A stretch of DNA of 64,000 bases from Cyclina sinensis. Its lineage: Eukaryota; Mollusca; Bivalvia; Venerida; Veneridae. The position numbers and the translations under genes are program-made. Positions 1 through 15,000 of the stretch are shown here, in pieces. Numbering within the stretch: the stretch's first letter is position 1; each line of letters begins with the position of its first letter. The DNA is taken from contig JAAONU010000008.1 of assembly GCA_012932295.1 (NCBI GenBank), positions 34,152,949 to 34,216,948 on the forward strand. The letters are read 5' to 3'. Under the pieces are notes generated by a model. It made no database searches and was not told where the DNA came from. It saw only the letters and a program-made list of their open reading frames with translations.

Positions 1-3000
1 TTTAGAGAAAGTGGAAAACATCATGTGTTTGCAGATATTGTTAGTTTGTTTATTACATCAAACTGTGACATCGTTTTCTCAATGATATCAATCTGACCAG
101 ATAATTGATTCTGTCACGTCATGTCATATTTATTTAAATACTTTTGTAGACTGCATATTTCATTTTTCAGTAAGCTAAATATCAATCATGGTACAATCAT
201 CGAAATTAAAAACAGAAACGCGATTAAAATATTAGTATTCATATGCTAAGGAGATGAATCCCCTTTCACAGAAAACTTACCTGCAAACTATTCCTCATCT
301 TCAGTCATACTTTTCAAAAAAACAAAAACAAATTTTACCCAGGTTTTATTTCAGTCTGTCTCCTGACAGCGCTGTACCTTGTTGCTATGACAACAACATA
401 TGACAGAGCAGTGGTAGCTTTTGTTACAATAGTTGACCGCACATATACCATTGTTCCATATGTCACTTTTGGACTGGCAGTGCTTATGTATGTTCCATCT
501 TTCTCTACCTGAACATTTTATCAAAGCATCAGAAAAGTTAAAGCTAAGACTTTTTGGGGGCACCTGATAAAAATCTGTGATTTCATCATTGATAAATATA
601 CTGTTTCTAACTAGTTATTGATTACAAGTTGTCTTCCTTAAGTACAAAATAAATACATTTACAGAATATACAAAAAGACGTTTCAATACTAAATATCAAA
701 AATCTCTGAAGCTTTAAAGGTTTAAAATATGTCATAACTCTGTTAAATGAAAACTGTGATATAATGTTCACATTATATGTACATGTTATTAAAATATATT
801 ACCAATTTTATTCTCAAATACTCTCAATAAAATCATTTATTAAATGTAAAACTTGTTTTCATCTTTAACTTTTAATGTTCAATTAAAGTTTTCCAACTTT
901 AATGATTTCAGCAAAATATCGCCAGTGAGAAACAATTGCTGTTACTTAAAACAGACACTTGGTTTTCCAAAAGGGAGATAATCCAACAAACTGAAAGGTG
1001 GCATATTACCAATTTATTAACCATTGGCCACACAGAAATTATTTCATATTAACCTAAAGGTTGGATTAATGAATTTGTGTATTGATGATGTCTAGATTAA
1101 CCCTTAACTTGCAAGAACCGAAAGTAATTAGCCTTTGCCACCAGTACTGAGCCCGGCCAGCCTGCACATCTGTGCAGTCTGACCAGGCTCTATACTGTTT
1201 GTAGTTCATTTTTTTGTATTTTGATACTGAAATCCCTTAAACTTTGAACAGACTGTTCCAAATTTAAAGCTGGGCAAATCCATTACAAAAATTCTGCATG
1301 TTAAGGGTTAATAAACATGAGAATATTTGAGTGTTCAGAGTGGTCAGCATCAGGTTTTCCTAATGGTTTTTGTTACTGAACAATTTTGAAATGCATTCAT
1401 TGAGGAGTAAGAGCTTGACATTTGAAACAAAGGAAAGCTGGTTTTCATTCTGGTTATCATTTTAGAAGTTCAGTTGCAGCCTGTGTAAGCTGATATTTCA
1501 AAACAGTAGTGATAATGGATATCTAGCAATGGATAATTTCGGTGTGCCATTTAACCCTTAGCCTGCATCTTTCAATTTGGACAGACCCATTAATTGTTTA
1601 CAGAGGTGCCTACTGATATTTACAAACTGAATGGCGAATAGTGCAGACCAAGCATGATCAGATTGCACAGATGTGCAGGCTGATCTTGGTCTGTACTTGT
1701 CAAAAAGACAAACACAATTGCTGCCAGCAGGAGAAGGGTTTAATACACACAAACAAGAAGCATAAGAAGCATTATCACTCCAATCATTGGAGATCAGCTG
1801 ACTTGTCTCTTTCATAGAATTTGTCACAACCAAGAGTCATAATGTGATGCCTAGGGGCAGTTTTTTTCTTGTAGCTGATGTTTCATTGGGAAGTGTTTGG
1901 AATGAAATTAAAGTTTTTGTTGTCAATTATCTTCACTCCTGTTAGAACAACAGCACTGCTGGGCGGAGCATTATATGCCCTAAATGTGTTGCATTTGTGA
2001 TAAGGGAGGAAAACCTTAGGCTTTAAACTTAAATGATTTGCTTTAAATTTTGATTTTTTTTTACCTTTGACCTACTGACCCCAAAATCAATAGTTGTCAT
2101 TAAATCAATGTGTGCAACCATTATATGAATTTTGAAGTCTCTATGATAAATGGTTGTCAAGTTACAGAGTGTAAATGATTCTAAACATTTAGGTCACTGT
2201 GACCCTTACTTTGACATACTGATCCAAAAATGTATTGGTGTCATCCACTCAATGTGTGCAATCATCATATAAAGCTTGAAGTCTCTATAACAAGAAATGT
2301 TTGTAAAAACATAAATGGCCCCCGGCAGCACCTAATTGCTTGTGGTTGGGCCAAAGCGTTCTCTAGTTATTGATCGGAAACCGTTTTTAGGATCAAGGTC
2401 CCTGTGGCCTTGACCTTTCACCTAATGACCTCAAAATCAATAGGGGTCATTTACTGGTCATGACCAACCAGCATACCAAGTTTGGTGAACCTAGGTCAAA
2501 GCATTCTCTAGTTATTGATCGAAAACCGTTTTTATAGTCAAAGTCTCTGTGAGCTTGACCATTGACCTAATGACCTCAAAATCAAAAGGGGGTCATCTAC
2601 AGGTGATGACCAACCAGCATACCAAGTTTGGTAAACCTAGGTCAAAGCGTTCTCTAGTTATTGATTGGAAACCGTTTTTAAGATGAAAGTCCCTGTGATC
2701 TTGACCTTTGACCTAATGACCTCAAAGTCAATAGGGGTCATCTACTGGTGATGACCAACCAGCATACCAAGTTTGGTGAACCTAGGTCAAAGCGTTCTCT
2801 AGTTATTGATCGGAAACCATTTTTAGGATGAAGGTCCCTGTGAGCTTGACCTTTAACCTAATGACCTCAAAATCAACAGGGGTCATCTACTGGTGATGGC
2901 CAACCAGCATACCAAGTTTGGTGAACCTAGGTCAAAGCTATCTCTAGTTATTGATCGGAAACCGTTTTTAGGATGAAGGTCCCTGTGATCTTGACCTTTG

Positions 3001-6000
3001 ACCTAATGACCTCAAAATCAAAAGGGGTCATCTACTGGTGATGACCAACCAGCATACCAAGTTTGGAGAACCTAGGTCAAAGCGTTCTCTAGTTATTGAT
3101 CGGAAACCGTTTTTAGGATGAAGGTCCCTGTGATCTTGACCTTTGACCCCTTGATCCCAAAATCAATAGGGGTCATCTACTGGTGAAGGACAATCATCCT
3201 ACCAAGTTTGAAGTTCCTAGGCCGAAATGTGTTCTTTAGTTATTGATCGGAAACCGTTTTTACCTACAAGGTCAATGTGACCTTGACCTTTGACCCCAAA
3301 ATCAATAGGGGTCATCTACTGGTGATGGACAATCATCCTACCAAGTTTGAAGTTCCTAGGCCTAAGCATTCTTTAGTTTTTGGTCGGAAACAATTTGGTC
3401 TACGGACTGATGAACCGACCGACAGACAAATGCAAAGCAATATACCCCCACTTCTTTGAAGAGGGGGCATAACAAATGATTGTCAAGTTACATGGCGGAA
3501 ATGGTTTTCAATGTTAAGGTCAGTCTGACCTTGACCTTTTACCTACTGACCCCAATATCAGTAGGGGTCATTCATTCAATGTGTGCAACCATTACATAAA
3601 TTTTGAAATCTATCTGACAAATGGTTGTTAATTACAGAGTGTAAATGATTCTAAATATTTAGGTCATTGTGACCTTGACCTTTGACATACTGACCCAAAA
3701 TGTATAGGGGTCATCCACTAAATGTGTGCAATCATCATATAAAGTTTGAAGTCTCTATAACAAATGATTGTCAAGTTAAATGGCAGAAATGGTTTTCAAT
3801 GTTAAAGTCACTATGACACTGATCTTTGACCTACTGACCCCAAAATCAATAGGGGTCATTCACTCAATGTGTGCAACCATTACATGTAATTTTAAGTTTC
3901 TAAGACAAATGGTTGTCAAGTAACAGAGTGTAAATGATTCTAAATATTTAGGTCACTGTGACCTTGACCTTTGACACACTGACCCTAAAATGTATATGGG
4001 ACATCCACTCAATGAGTGCAATCATGATGTAAGGTTTGAAGTGTCTTCAACAAATGATTGTCAAGTTTCATGGCGGAAATGGTTTCAATGTTTAGGTCAC
4101 TGTAACCTTGACATACTGACCCCAAAATGTATAGGTGTCATCCACTCAATGTGTGCAATCATGATATAAAGCTTGAAGTCTCTACCACACATGATTGTCA
4201 AGTTACATGGCTGAAATGGTTTTCAATGTTAAGGTCTATGTGACCATGGCCTTTGAGCTGCTGACTCCAAAATCAATAGGGGTCATTTACTCAATGTGGG
4301 CAATAATCATATAAAGGTAAAACACTGTAGGCCAAAGAGTACTCAAGTTATCCTCCAGAAACCAAACTGCTAATGGACGGACAAACGGACGCCCTGGACC
4401 AAAACATAATATGCCCCTTCGGGCATATAATAAAAGTACTTCTGTTTTCAGGCTGGGTTTTGGGATTGTCACAGTCACAGTTTAAGTTGTTGTTGGTTGC
4501 ATAATTTCTAAGAGAAAATGGTATCTGCCCCTAAATTATTTTCATGATATTTGTTTGTGAAATATTGGTACTGAACAAAAATATGTACTTTTCATTCAAC
4601 AAGTGATTTTTTAATCAATTGATCTATTTTTTATGCAAAATACTCTTTCATACTTAAGTTTGTTAAGTCACTCAGGCTAGTTTGAGAGATACATGGTATG
4701 CCGCAAAAAATATTTGCTGTTTCTGCAGAGCGGCGCCAACGCTCATCTGTTTTACTTGTTGACAATGGAGGTCATAGTTATGGTTCTTGTGCACTACTCC
4801 TGAAGGAGTTCTATATATCTGTGACATTTCATGTCAAGATGCTGATAATGTTCATATTGATACCTTTGATCATTCAACTTAATAAGCAATTTTTACAAAA
4901 ATTGTAAATTAAAAAGGGGCGTAACTCCAAAAATATAGCTTTCATAATGATGCCTCTTGTGTTACAACTGTCTCTTGTCATGGTAAGCAAGCAGTCCAAG
5001 TTTCATACTGATATCTTTGATAGTTTTGAAATCATTCACTTAATAAGCAATTCTGACAAAAAAAATTTAAATTAAAAAGGAACATAACTCTAAAAATATA
5101 GCTTTTATAACAAAGCAACGACAACAACGACTCAGCAATCGTAATGGCTCGACTTTTTCTTCAAAACAGACAAGTTAAATGATAAATTCCTTTAAAATCA
5201 AGTTTCTTATATGATGCAGATAACAATGCATTTGTCATTTTTCTTTTTCTTTTTTTTTTTTTGATAAATCTGTAATCTGTGCCAATCACAGTCTAAAAAT
5301 TCTGGATACTGAGATGGCTAGCTTGGGTAGGTAGTTTGCATGCTATATTTGGACAGGTCTGGAGAAAGATGGAAAATACCAATTGCCATATTCTGGGCTT
5401 TATAATCTATTATTTGTTACCTCTTACCAAAAGAAAATGCTCTTTCTACATCCAGCCTTAGCACTCCAAGGCTCAACAAAATACAAAATGGTGGCAATTA
5501 CAGGGTATAAAGTAAAGTTCTGTTATTAAACTATTTTATCGTAAAAGTTTGCAAAAGTTAGCATTTGAAAAAACTAAATTTAAATATTCAGAACAACTAT
5601 TAATATAAAGATCACTTTGCTAATATGACATTCACAGGAAAGGTTGAAAAAAAATCTCTCTTCAAATCTCCCACCTTACTGTATGTCTGCATTTCATCAA
5701 CTTGGCTTCCGAGTAAAAGGCACAGTCTTTATTATTATTAACTATTTGTACCAGAAAAAGAAAACTACTTCAGGGATTCTTCAAAGACTAGATACATGTA
5801 CAAGTAGCCAGTATGTTTCATATTAGATGCCAAGATATGCTAGTAAGCATTTCAGTGCTTCACTCAAGACCAGCCTTGGTAATAAAAGTGCACTTTATGA
5901 AAAAATACCCCTAAATGTTGTTCTGGATGGAACATTCATCTGGTAGTTGCCAATGCCTTAATTCTTAAATCTGAAGTAGTTTAAACAAGAGCCATGTTAC

Positions 6001-9000
6001 ACATGGTTAATCCCCCCGCCAGGAAGAAGCTACCTGAAGGTTGTACTTTCAAACACTCAATGTAATAATGTTTGAAGAAAATCCCACAAAAAATAGGCAA
6101 GGTAGAGTTATTGTTCTTGCAAACTGCACTTCCTACCAATGTGCTATGTCAGTGTATTAAGTTTGAAGAAAATCGCTCAAGCACTTTTTGAGTTATGCTC
6201 TGGACAAAGTTTTTCAATTAAATCTGATAAAGGGGAATAATTCTAAAAGAAGGCAAGGTAGAGTTATTGTTCTTGCATACTGCACTACCTACCAATGTGC
6301 TCTGTCAGTGTATGAAGTTTGAATAAAATCCCTCAAGTAGTTTTAGAGTTATGCTCTGGACAAAATTTATCAAGTAATTCTGATAAAGCGGAATAACTCT
6401 AAAAAAAGGCAAGGTAGAGTTATTGGACTTGCACACTGCACTACCTACCAATGTGCTCTGTCAGTGTATGAATTTGAATAAAATCCCTCTAGCAGTTTTC
6501 GAGTTATGCTCCGGACAAAATTTATCAAGTAAATTTGATAAAGCGGAATACCTCTAAAAAAAGACAAGGAAGAGTTATTGGACTTGCACACTGCACTACC
6601 TACCAATGTGCTCTGTCAGTGTATGAAGTTTGAATAAAATCCCTCGAGTAGTTTTCGAGTTATGCTCCGGACAAAATTGTTTCGGACGGACGCACGGATG
6701 CACGGACACACGGACGGACGAAGGGCATTCCTAATATCCCCTCCGCCGATCTACATTGATAATGACAGCCATGCATAATGAATACACAACTAAGCTAGAA
6801 ATAACCACTTGTACAAAGGAGTTATTCTTACCTGTACCTGGAAAAATAGTATGAAAATTTCATCACTTGGAGAAAAAACAAAGACAAGTGAAATTAAAAC
6901 AAGAATTGCCTTCATCTTTGCAGCTGACAGTTAGTCAACCAAGTTTTACAAGCCTAAAAAAGTAAAAGATACCCAGGTTTAAGCTCTGATTGCCTCCTCA
7001 CAGCACTGTATCTTGTGGCTATGGTACAAGCAAGGGACAAAGACTGTGCACAACCCCCAACTATCAATGCACGCAAGTGTACCATTGACCCATAAGCTAT
7101 TTTGGCACTGGATGGGGCAATATATGTACCATCTTTCTCAATCTAAACAAGAACAGGACACTAAAGTAAATTTTCAAGCAATAGCTAAATAATCAACAAC
7201 TGATAAACATATCTGTATCTTGCACATCATTGTATATCTTTAAATAATTATATCTGCATTCAAACTGTATTACTGATATGTTTTTTCTTTCGTATTTTGC
7301 ATTAAAATTGCATCACAGATACCTTATTTTACATACCTTATTTTACATATCTGTATGCAAAACTTATCACTGACATTTTCTTAATCTGCATTCAATTTTT
7401 ATAACTACCATAAACCCTTGAATACAATACGCAATTTTTTATGCTCCCCGAAGGGTGAGCATATAGTTGCCACTTTGTCCGTGCGTCCGTCCCGTCCGTC
7501 CGTCATAATTTTGTCTGGAGCATAACTTGAAAACCCCTTGATATAATTTGTTTAAGCTGCACACAGTGGTAGAGGGCATTGATGCGGAGTGCAGCGCCAA
7601 AGAACCATAACTCTATTTTGCCCTGTTTTTGAATTATCTCGCATTTTAGAAAAATCTTGTCCGGAGCATATCCTGAAAACCCTTGGACATTGTTTAAACT
7701 GCACACAGTGGTAGAGGGCATTGACCCGGAGTGCAGTCCCAAAGAACCATAATTCTATTTTGCCCCATTTTTGAATTATCTCCCATTTTAGAAAAATCTT
7801 GTCCGGAGCATATCTTGAAAACCCTTGGACATTGTTTAAACTGCACACAGTGGTAGAGGGCATTGACGCGGAAAGCAGTGCCAAAGAACCATAACTCTAT
7901 TTTGCCCCGTTTTTTAATTATCTCCCCTTTTAGAAAAATCTTGTCCAGAGCATAACCTGAAAACCCTTGGATATAATTTGTTTAAGCTGCACACAATGGT
8001 AGAGGGCATTGACCCGGAGTGCAGTCCCAAAGAACCATAATTCTATTTTGCCCCGTTTTTGAATTAACTCCCATTTTAGAAAAATCTTGTCCGGAGCATA
8101 TCTTGAAAACCCTTGGACATTGTTTAAACTGCACACAGTGGAAGAGGGCATTGACCCGGAGTGCAGTCCCAAAGAACCATAATTCTATTTTGCCCCGTTT
8201 TTTAATTATCTCCCCTTTTAGAAAAATCTTGTCCAGAGCATAACCTGAAAACCCTTGGACATAATTTGTTTAAGCTGCACACAATGGTAGAGGGCATTGA
8301 CGCGGAAAGCAGTGCCAAAGAACCATAACTCTATTTTGCCCCGTTTTTTAATTATCTCCCCTTTTAGAAAAATCTTGTCCGGAGCATAACCTGAAAACCC
8401 TTGGACATTGTTTAAACTGCACACAGTGGTAGAGGGCATTGACGCGGAGTGCAGTCCCAAAGAACCATAACTCTATTTGCCCAGTTTTTGAATTGTCTCC
8501 CTTTTTAGAAAAATCTTGTCTGGAGCATAACCTGAAAATTATTTGAGATAATTATGCTCCCCAAAGGGCAAGCATATAGTACCGCTTTGTCCCTCTGTCC
8601 TTCCCATCCATTCGTTCATCTGTTCGTTCGCCTGCTCATCTGTCATTATTTTGTCTGGAGCATAACACAAAAACTATGAGAGATATCAAGACCAAACTTC
8701 ATAGGTAATTAGATCTCATTAAGGAGCAGTGCAGTGCACATGTAATGTAAGCACAGAGGAAGAAAAATCTAAACATTATTTTGTGTTAAGTGCATTTCCT
8801 AGCATTCAGGGATCATGGACAAGCACTGTTACAACCAGAACACTATCTTGGAAGCATTTTGTAATGCATGTGTAACTCAAAGGAAGAATACGAAGAAGTG
8901 AAATCTGGTTCTATGTCTTACGGCACTTAGAACCATTTTTTACACTCACCCCTTGAAGTATACTTGTCAAGACTGAGAAAGGTGGCTGATTTTGTTAATA

Positions 9001-12000
9001 TGTGAATAAAAAGAGTAAATAAAACACAATTCCTACTTACCTTTTTTCACTTACAAGATGATCCCATCTTCATGAGCTACTACTACTGTATACATGCTCT
9101 ACATGAATGTAAGAAATACTCACATGTATAGTCCATTCAAGGTTTATGGAATTAAATGAATATTAACCTTTAACCTGCTGGAACTGAAAGTGATTAGCCT
9201 TTGGCACCATACATCTGTGCAGTCTGACCAGGCTCTATACTGTTGGTAGCTCAATTTTTGTATTTTGATATTGAAATCCCTTAAACTTTGAATGGACTGT
9301 TCCAGATTCAAAGCTGGGCAAATCCATTATGAAAATTCAGCAGGTTAAGGGTTAAATGAAAACTTTCAGAACTGAAATAACTTTATCAATGCAAACCTAG
9401 TCACACTTCGAACAAAATGTTCGCAAGTTTTTACATACCCAGGTCTTATTTCAGTCTGCCTTCTAACTGCACTGTATCGTGTTGTGATAACACAAGCTTG
9501 AGCCAATGATCTGGCACAGTCACCAACAATAAGGGCACGAATAAACACCATGGACCCATAAGCCAGTTTCATGTTTTGTGGAGGAATATATGTACCATCT
9601 TTCTCAACCTTTAAATAAGTGAAAATTAAGTCTGCATTAAACCTGAGGTATCGAAATCTGGAAAGTTTTCCTTGTCTTCATCTCCAGTAGTGTCTGCTTT
9701 CTATCTATGTGTTTTACTAAAAGCCATAAATGCCTTGCTTTTTTTTTCCTTTATCTGTCTTTTGGAGTTCTTTCATAATTGGTACCGGTCACCCAAATCC
9801 ACTCAGTTTAGATATATATGTGGAAGAAAGCAAAAGCAATTTTGACAAAAGAAAAACAAATGGCAATGCTCAGGATTTCCAGAAACAATAGTGTAATGTG
9901 TGTACTAAATAAATAATTAGGTATACTGTTCATGGTTTAATGGGGACTGTTTCAGAACATCTTATGTAGACATATTTTATTAACAAAACCAAAAAAAAAA
10001 AAGAAGAAACATTCAGATTTCATATGTACATGTATTGGACATTCAAAAACATCTTTTAAAAGTTTAAACATACACTGTTCTTTCTATCTGAGATAAAAAC
10101 ACAGTTCTAGCAATAAAGCATGCAAAGTCTGGTAAAGAAAGACAAGGAAAGTAGAAGAAAACAAAGGAAAGTCTTTGGCAACATGCAGATATGGCTTTGT
10201 CAACTTTTACACAAGAAATACAGATATGGCAAAACTGGGGTAAAAATAGCTGCAGGTCAAAGCAGTTTATAAAATCTGGTTATTCATGCTTTATTGATTA
10301 AAATTAAGTTTCTCGGAATCTGACCAAAACTGCGATTTGGAGACTAACTTTGACAGAAAAATAATTCAAGGTATAGTTGGGAGCAAATTTTTATTTTATG
10401 CCAAAAGTAAGCTCAAGACATACCGGTAAGCTGTTTTAAAGGGGCATTACTAATGCTTTAAGCTTTTTTTTTTTTTTTTTTTTTTTTATTTTGGTGTATT
10501 TCGGTTCATTATCTCTGTATCAGTGATTCTTCAAACATGTCACTGCATTTTAAGTTGAAGATGATGATGAAACACTCACTTAGAACAGCTTTCATGAAAA
10601 TCTGAGTTTAACCCAAAATCTGTGAAAAAGCACCTTTAATACATTTGGAAAAATACAGTTTGTTCAACAATGTCTAAGTTAGTGTATTCAGTCTTCAAGG
10701 TGGGCTTTACATTAAAGTCCCTTTATCAAGACCACTTTCATTACTTCAAAATCACTGGAAAATCAGCAGTTTGTAAGAACCAAAGTATACAATTTAGAAC
10801 AAAATTAATAAGGATTTCTATAATGAGAAATTTATTATAAAGTCATCTTTTTTTACTGGGTAATATAAGCGGGGTTTTACTGTTACTGGTTATAATCTTT
10901 GCTGTCAAACCTTTGCATATCTCATCAGCAGAGCATCTCTTGGAATCCGATAGTTGTTGAACATGAGGTATCCATTGTCCATACCACCATAACCTAACTT
11001 GTTGCCAATGTCTCCAACAGACACACCTGGAAATGACAAAAGACGATATATCAGGACCAATACTAAGGAGATACAGAAACTGGATGATCCATATATAAAC
11101 ATAAATTAAAACACAGTTTTTATCTATCTTCATCTAATGGAATATTTAACATGATATACATTGTACAGTGAATGATTACCTGGCATTGGTGTGTGGTCCT
11201 TTAGACTTCTAATCTGTACAACAAAAGCATGTATACCATGACACTTTCCCTGGGAGTACAACTGAGCCATCAGAATCACAAAGTTACATGTCTTTCCCAC
11301 TGAAATACAGTTGTATTGGTTACAGTCTAGTATCTATAAGCTTAACTTTTTTACTGTACAGCTGAAATGCTGTCAATCATAACATGATAAAACATAACTT
11401 CTGTGTAATACCAAAACATATTTCAGTTTCGTCAGTACATTTTGCTTAAAATGACAGACATTATAAGTGAATTTGATATCAAAACTTCATTCACATGTGT
11501 TACAAACATAATTATTATGTGCAATAAAACTAGAAAACCTATTTGTTTAAGCCTTTACTCTGCTAGTGTTGTTTTTTTTTTTTTGTTTTTTTTGGTATTT
11601 TCATCCTGCAGAGGTCATGATCAGACTGAACATCCATGCAATCCCATCATGGTCTATACTGGTCATTGTTAAGTCTGGAAGTTTATAATCAATACCCCCT
11701 ACAAACAATAAATGGACCACTCCAAATCATAGAATGGGCAAGTCCATTATAAGAATATAGCAGGGTAAGGCATATCATATATATATTACCATGTGTATAG
11801 GCTACAGCAGCTTACTTGTGTACTTTTATGTTATTTTTAGATCATGCTTTATAGCAAAGCTGTATAAAACCATGCAGTGTTACTGTACAGCAGTCAAGAA
11901 ATATTTCATTTTTGAGCTAATGTCAGTTTCAACTCCCTTTGGTACATATTTTATTTGAACCTCAATTTCTTACTCAGAGACAGCACAGCATTGTACATTG

Positions 12001-15000
12001 TTCTATACAGCACTGCATTGTACATTGTTCTATACAGCACTGCATTGTACATTGTTCTATACAGCACAGCATTGTTCTATACAGCACTGCATTGTACATT
12101 GTTCAATACAGCACTGCATTGTACATTGTTCTATACAGCACTGCATTGTACATTGTTCTATACAGCACTGCACTGTACATTGTTCTATACAGCACTGCAT
12201 TGTACATTGTTCTATACAGCACAGCATTGTACATTGTTCTATACAGCACTGCATTGTTCTATACAGCACTACATTGTTCTACACAGCACAGCATTGTACG
12301 TTGTTCTATACAGCACTGCATTGTTCTATACAGCACAGCATTCTACATTGTTCTATACAGCACTGCATTGTTCATTGTTCTATACAGCACTGCACTGTAC
12401 ATTGTTCTATACAGCACTACACTGTACATTGTTCTATACAGCACTGCACTGTACATTGTTCTATACAGCACTGCATTGTACATTGTTCTATACAGCACAT
12501 CATTGTACACTGTTCTATACAGCACAGCATTGTACATTGTTCTATACAGCACAGCACTGTACATTGTTCTATACAGCACAGCATTGTACATTGTTCTATA
12601 CAGCACTGCCTTGTTCATTGTTCTATACAGCACTGCATTGTACATTGTTCTATACAGCACTACACTGTACGTTGTTCTATACAGCATTACATTGTACATT
12701 GTTCTATACAGCACTGCACTGAACATTGTTCTATACAGCACAGCACTGAACAGCAATCTATACAGCACTGCATTGTACATTATCCTATACAGCACAGCAT
12801 TGTTCTATACAGCACTGCATTGTACATTGTTCTATACAGCACAGCATTGTACATTTGTCTATACAGCACATCACTGTACATTGTTCTGCACTGCATTGAA
12901 CATTGTTCTATACAGCACTGCATTATACATCGTTCTATACAGCACAGCATTGTTCATTGTTCTATACAGCACTGCACTGTGCATTGTTCTATACAGCACT
13001 GCATTGTACATTGTTCTATACAGCACAGCATTGTACATTGTTCTATACAGCACTGCACTGTACATTGTTGTACATTGTTCTATACAGCACAGCATTGTAC
13101 ATTGTTCTATACAGCACAGCACTGCGCATTGTTCTATACAGCACTGCATTGTTCTATACAGCACTGCATTGTTCTATACAGCACAGCATTCTACATTGTT
13201 CTATACAGCACAGCATTGTACACTGTTCTATACAGCACAGCATTGTACATTGTTCTATACAGCACAGCATTGTACATTGTTCTATACAGCACAGCATTGT
13301 ACACTGTTCTATACAGCACAGCATTGTACATTGTTCTATACAGCACAGCATTGTACATTGTTCTATACAGCACAGCATTGTACATTGTTCTATACAGCAC
13401 AGCATTGTACATTGTTCTATACAGCACAGCATTGTTCATTGTTCTAAACAGTACAGCATTGTACATTGTTCTATACAGCACAGCATTGTACATTGTTCTA
13501 TACAGCACAGCATTGTACATTGTTCTATACAGCACTGCATTGTATATTGTTCTATACAGCACAGCATTGTATATTGTTCTATACAGCACAGCATTGTACA
13601 TTGTTCTATACAGCACTGCATTGTACATTTTCCTTTACAGCACTGCAGTGTAAATTTTCTATAAAGCACTGGAATGTTTTTTTACACAAGTAAATTCATT
13701 ATGTATTTTTATTGTTTGTAATTGTATGAAAAAATGTCAGTTTACTTGCTCCTGGCCAGTACTTCATGGAAGTGAGTGTCGGACTGTTGAGGATAAACTC
13801 TTCTGTCTTAGGGTCATATGTGGCTGTTGTTTCTAAACCACGTATAAACGTTCCTGAAATAATCAAAATTTGTGATATCTTGTAAGTTACAGTATAATTT
13901 ATGTTACATAACTTACTGCCTTTATTCTTCCATTAAATTTATTGTTTAAGTTACAATTCATGTGCAATTCTTTTTATTTATTTGACATTTGAAAGGAGAA
14001 TATGAAAACAAAACATAATTCAAGCAGCAAAGACTAATGGTGGCATATGGAATAACTATGTTGACCTGCTTCAAGATGAAAGATTATTACAACAAAGTGA
14101 TGGGTCTTTGCTCAATCAGGAATGATCCGAAGTGAGTTTTGGAATATCATCTTTAGTTTTTTGTCATTCAATAACATGGTGCTTTAATAAGCCTAAAGAT
14201 ATTGTGTCTGAATTCGACCTTGACCTGAGAGCTTTATGAATTATGTCAAGGGCTTTAACACATCCAATTACTCTGTTGAAGCTAAGAGATATATGTGACA
14301 AATCTCATTTCTTAATGTAGCACTCAACAAACATGAATACTTCTCAAGAGTTATGGTTGTGGGCAATTAAAAATAGTTGTGGTTCTTGTATATTGTATTT
14401 CCTGTCATTGTGCTTGACCATTGTATGAAGTTGAACTGCATTCCAACCATTAGTTTTCAAGTTATGGTCTGGACAAGGAAAACCAACAAAGGGCAATAAC
14501 TCTGCAAATACTGAAGATGAAGTTATAGCTATTATACACTGCACTTCCTGTCATTGTGCTTGACCATTGTATGAAGTTGCACTGTATTCCAACCAGAAGT
14601 TTTTAAGCAATGCTCTGGACAAGGAAAATCAACAATGGCAATAATTGTGCAAATAGTGAAGATGGAGTTATAGCTCTTGTACAGTGCAGATCCACTCATT
14701 GTGCTTGGCCATTGTATGAAGTTGCAATGAATTCAAACTATTAGTTTTCAAGTTATGCTCCGGACAAGGAAATCCAACACAGGGTAATAACTCTGCAAAT
14801 ACTGAAGATGGAGTTATGACTCTTGAACAATGCACTTTCCTTCATTGTGCTTGACCATTTTATAAAGTTGCAATGAATTCCAAACAGTAGTTTTCAAGTT
14901 ATGCTCTGGACAAGGAAAACCAATAAAGGGCAATAACTCTGCAAATAGTGAAGATGGAGTTATGATTCTTGAACAAAGCGCTTTCTCTCATTGTGCTTGA

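Noticed and set aside
7503..8460. Overlapping open frames with repeated peptide (IELWFFG ... CSLNN)
   Set aside because: Shadow of the ~145-bp tandem-repeat element; the same peptide repeats because the DNA repeats.
11939..13653. Very long open frames (502 and 551 codons) and several on the opposite strand
   Set aside because: All come from the 27-bp minisatellite in an ACOX intron, open in several frames at once; no start context or protein family.
11983..13665. CRISPR-like regular repeat array
   Set aside because: Units are contiguous with no unique spacers, and the locus is an intron of an animal gene.
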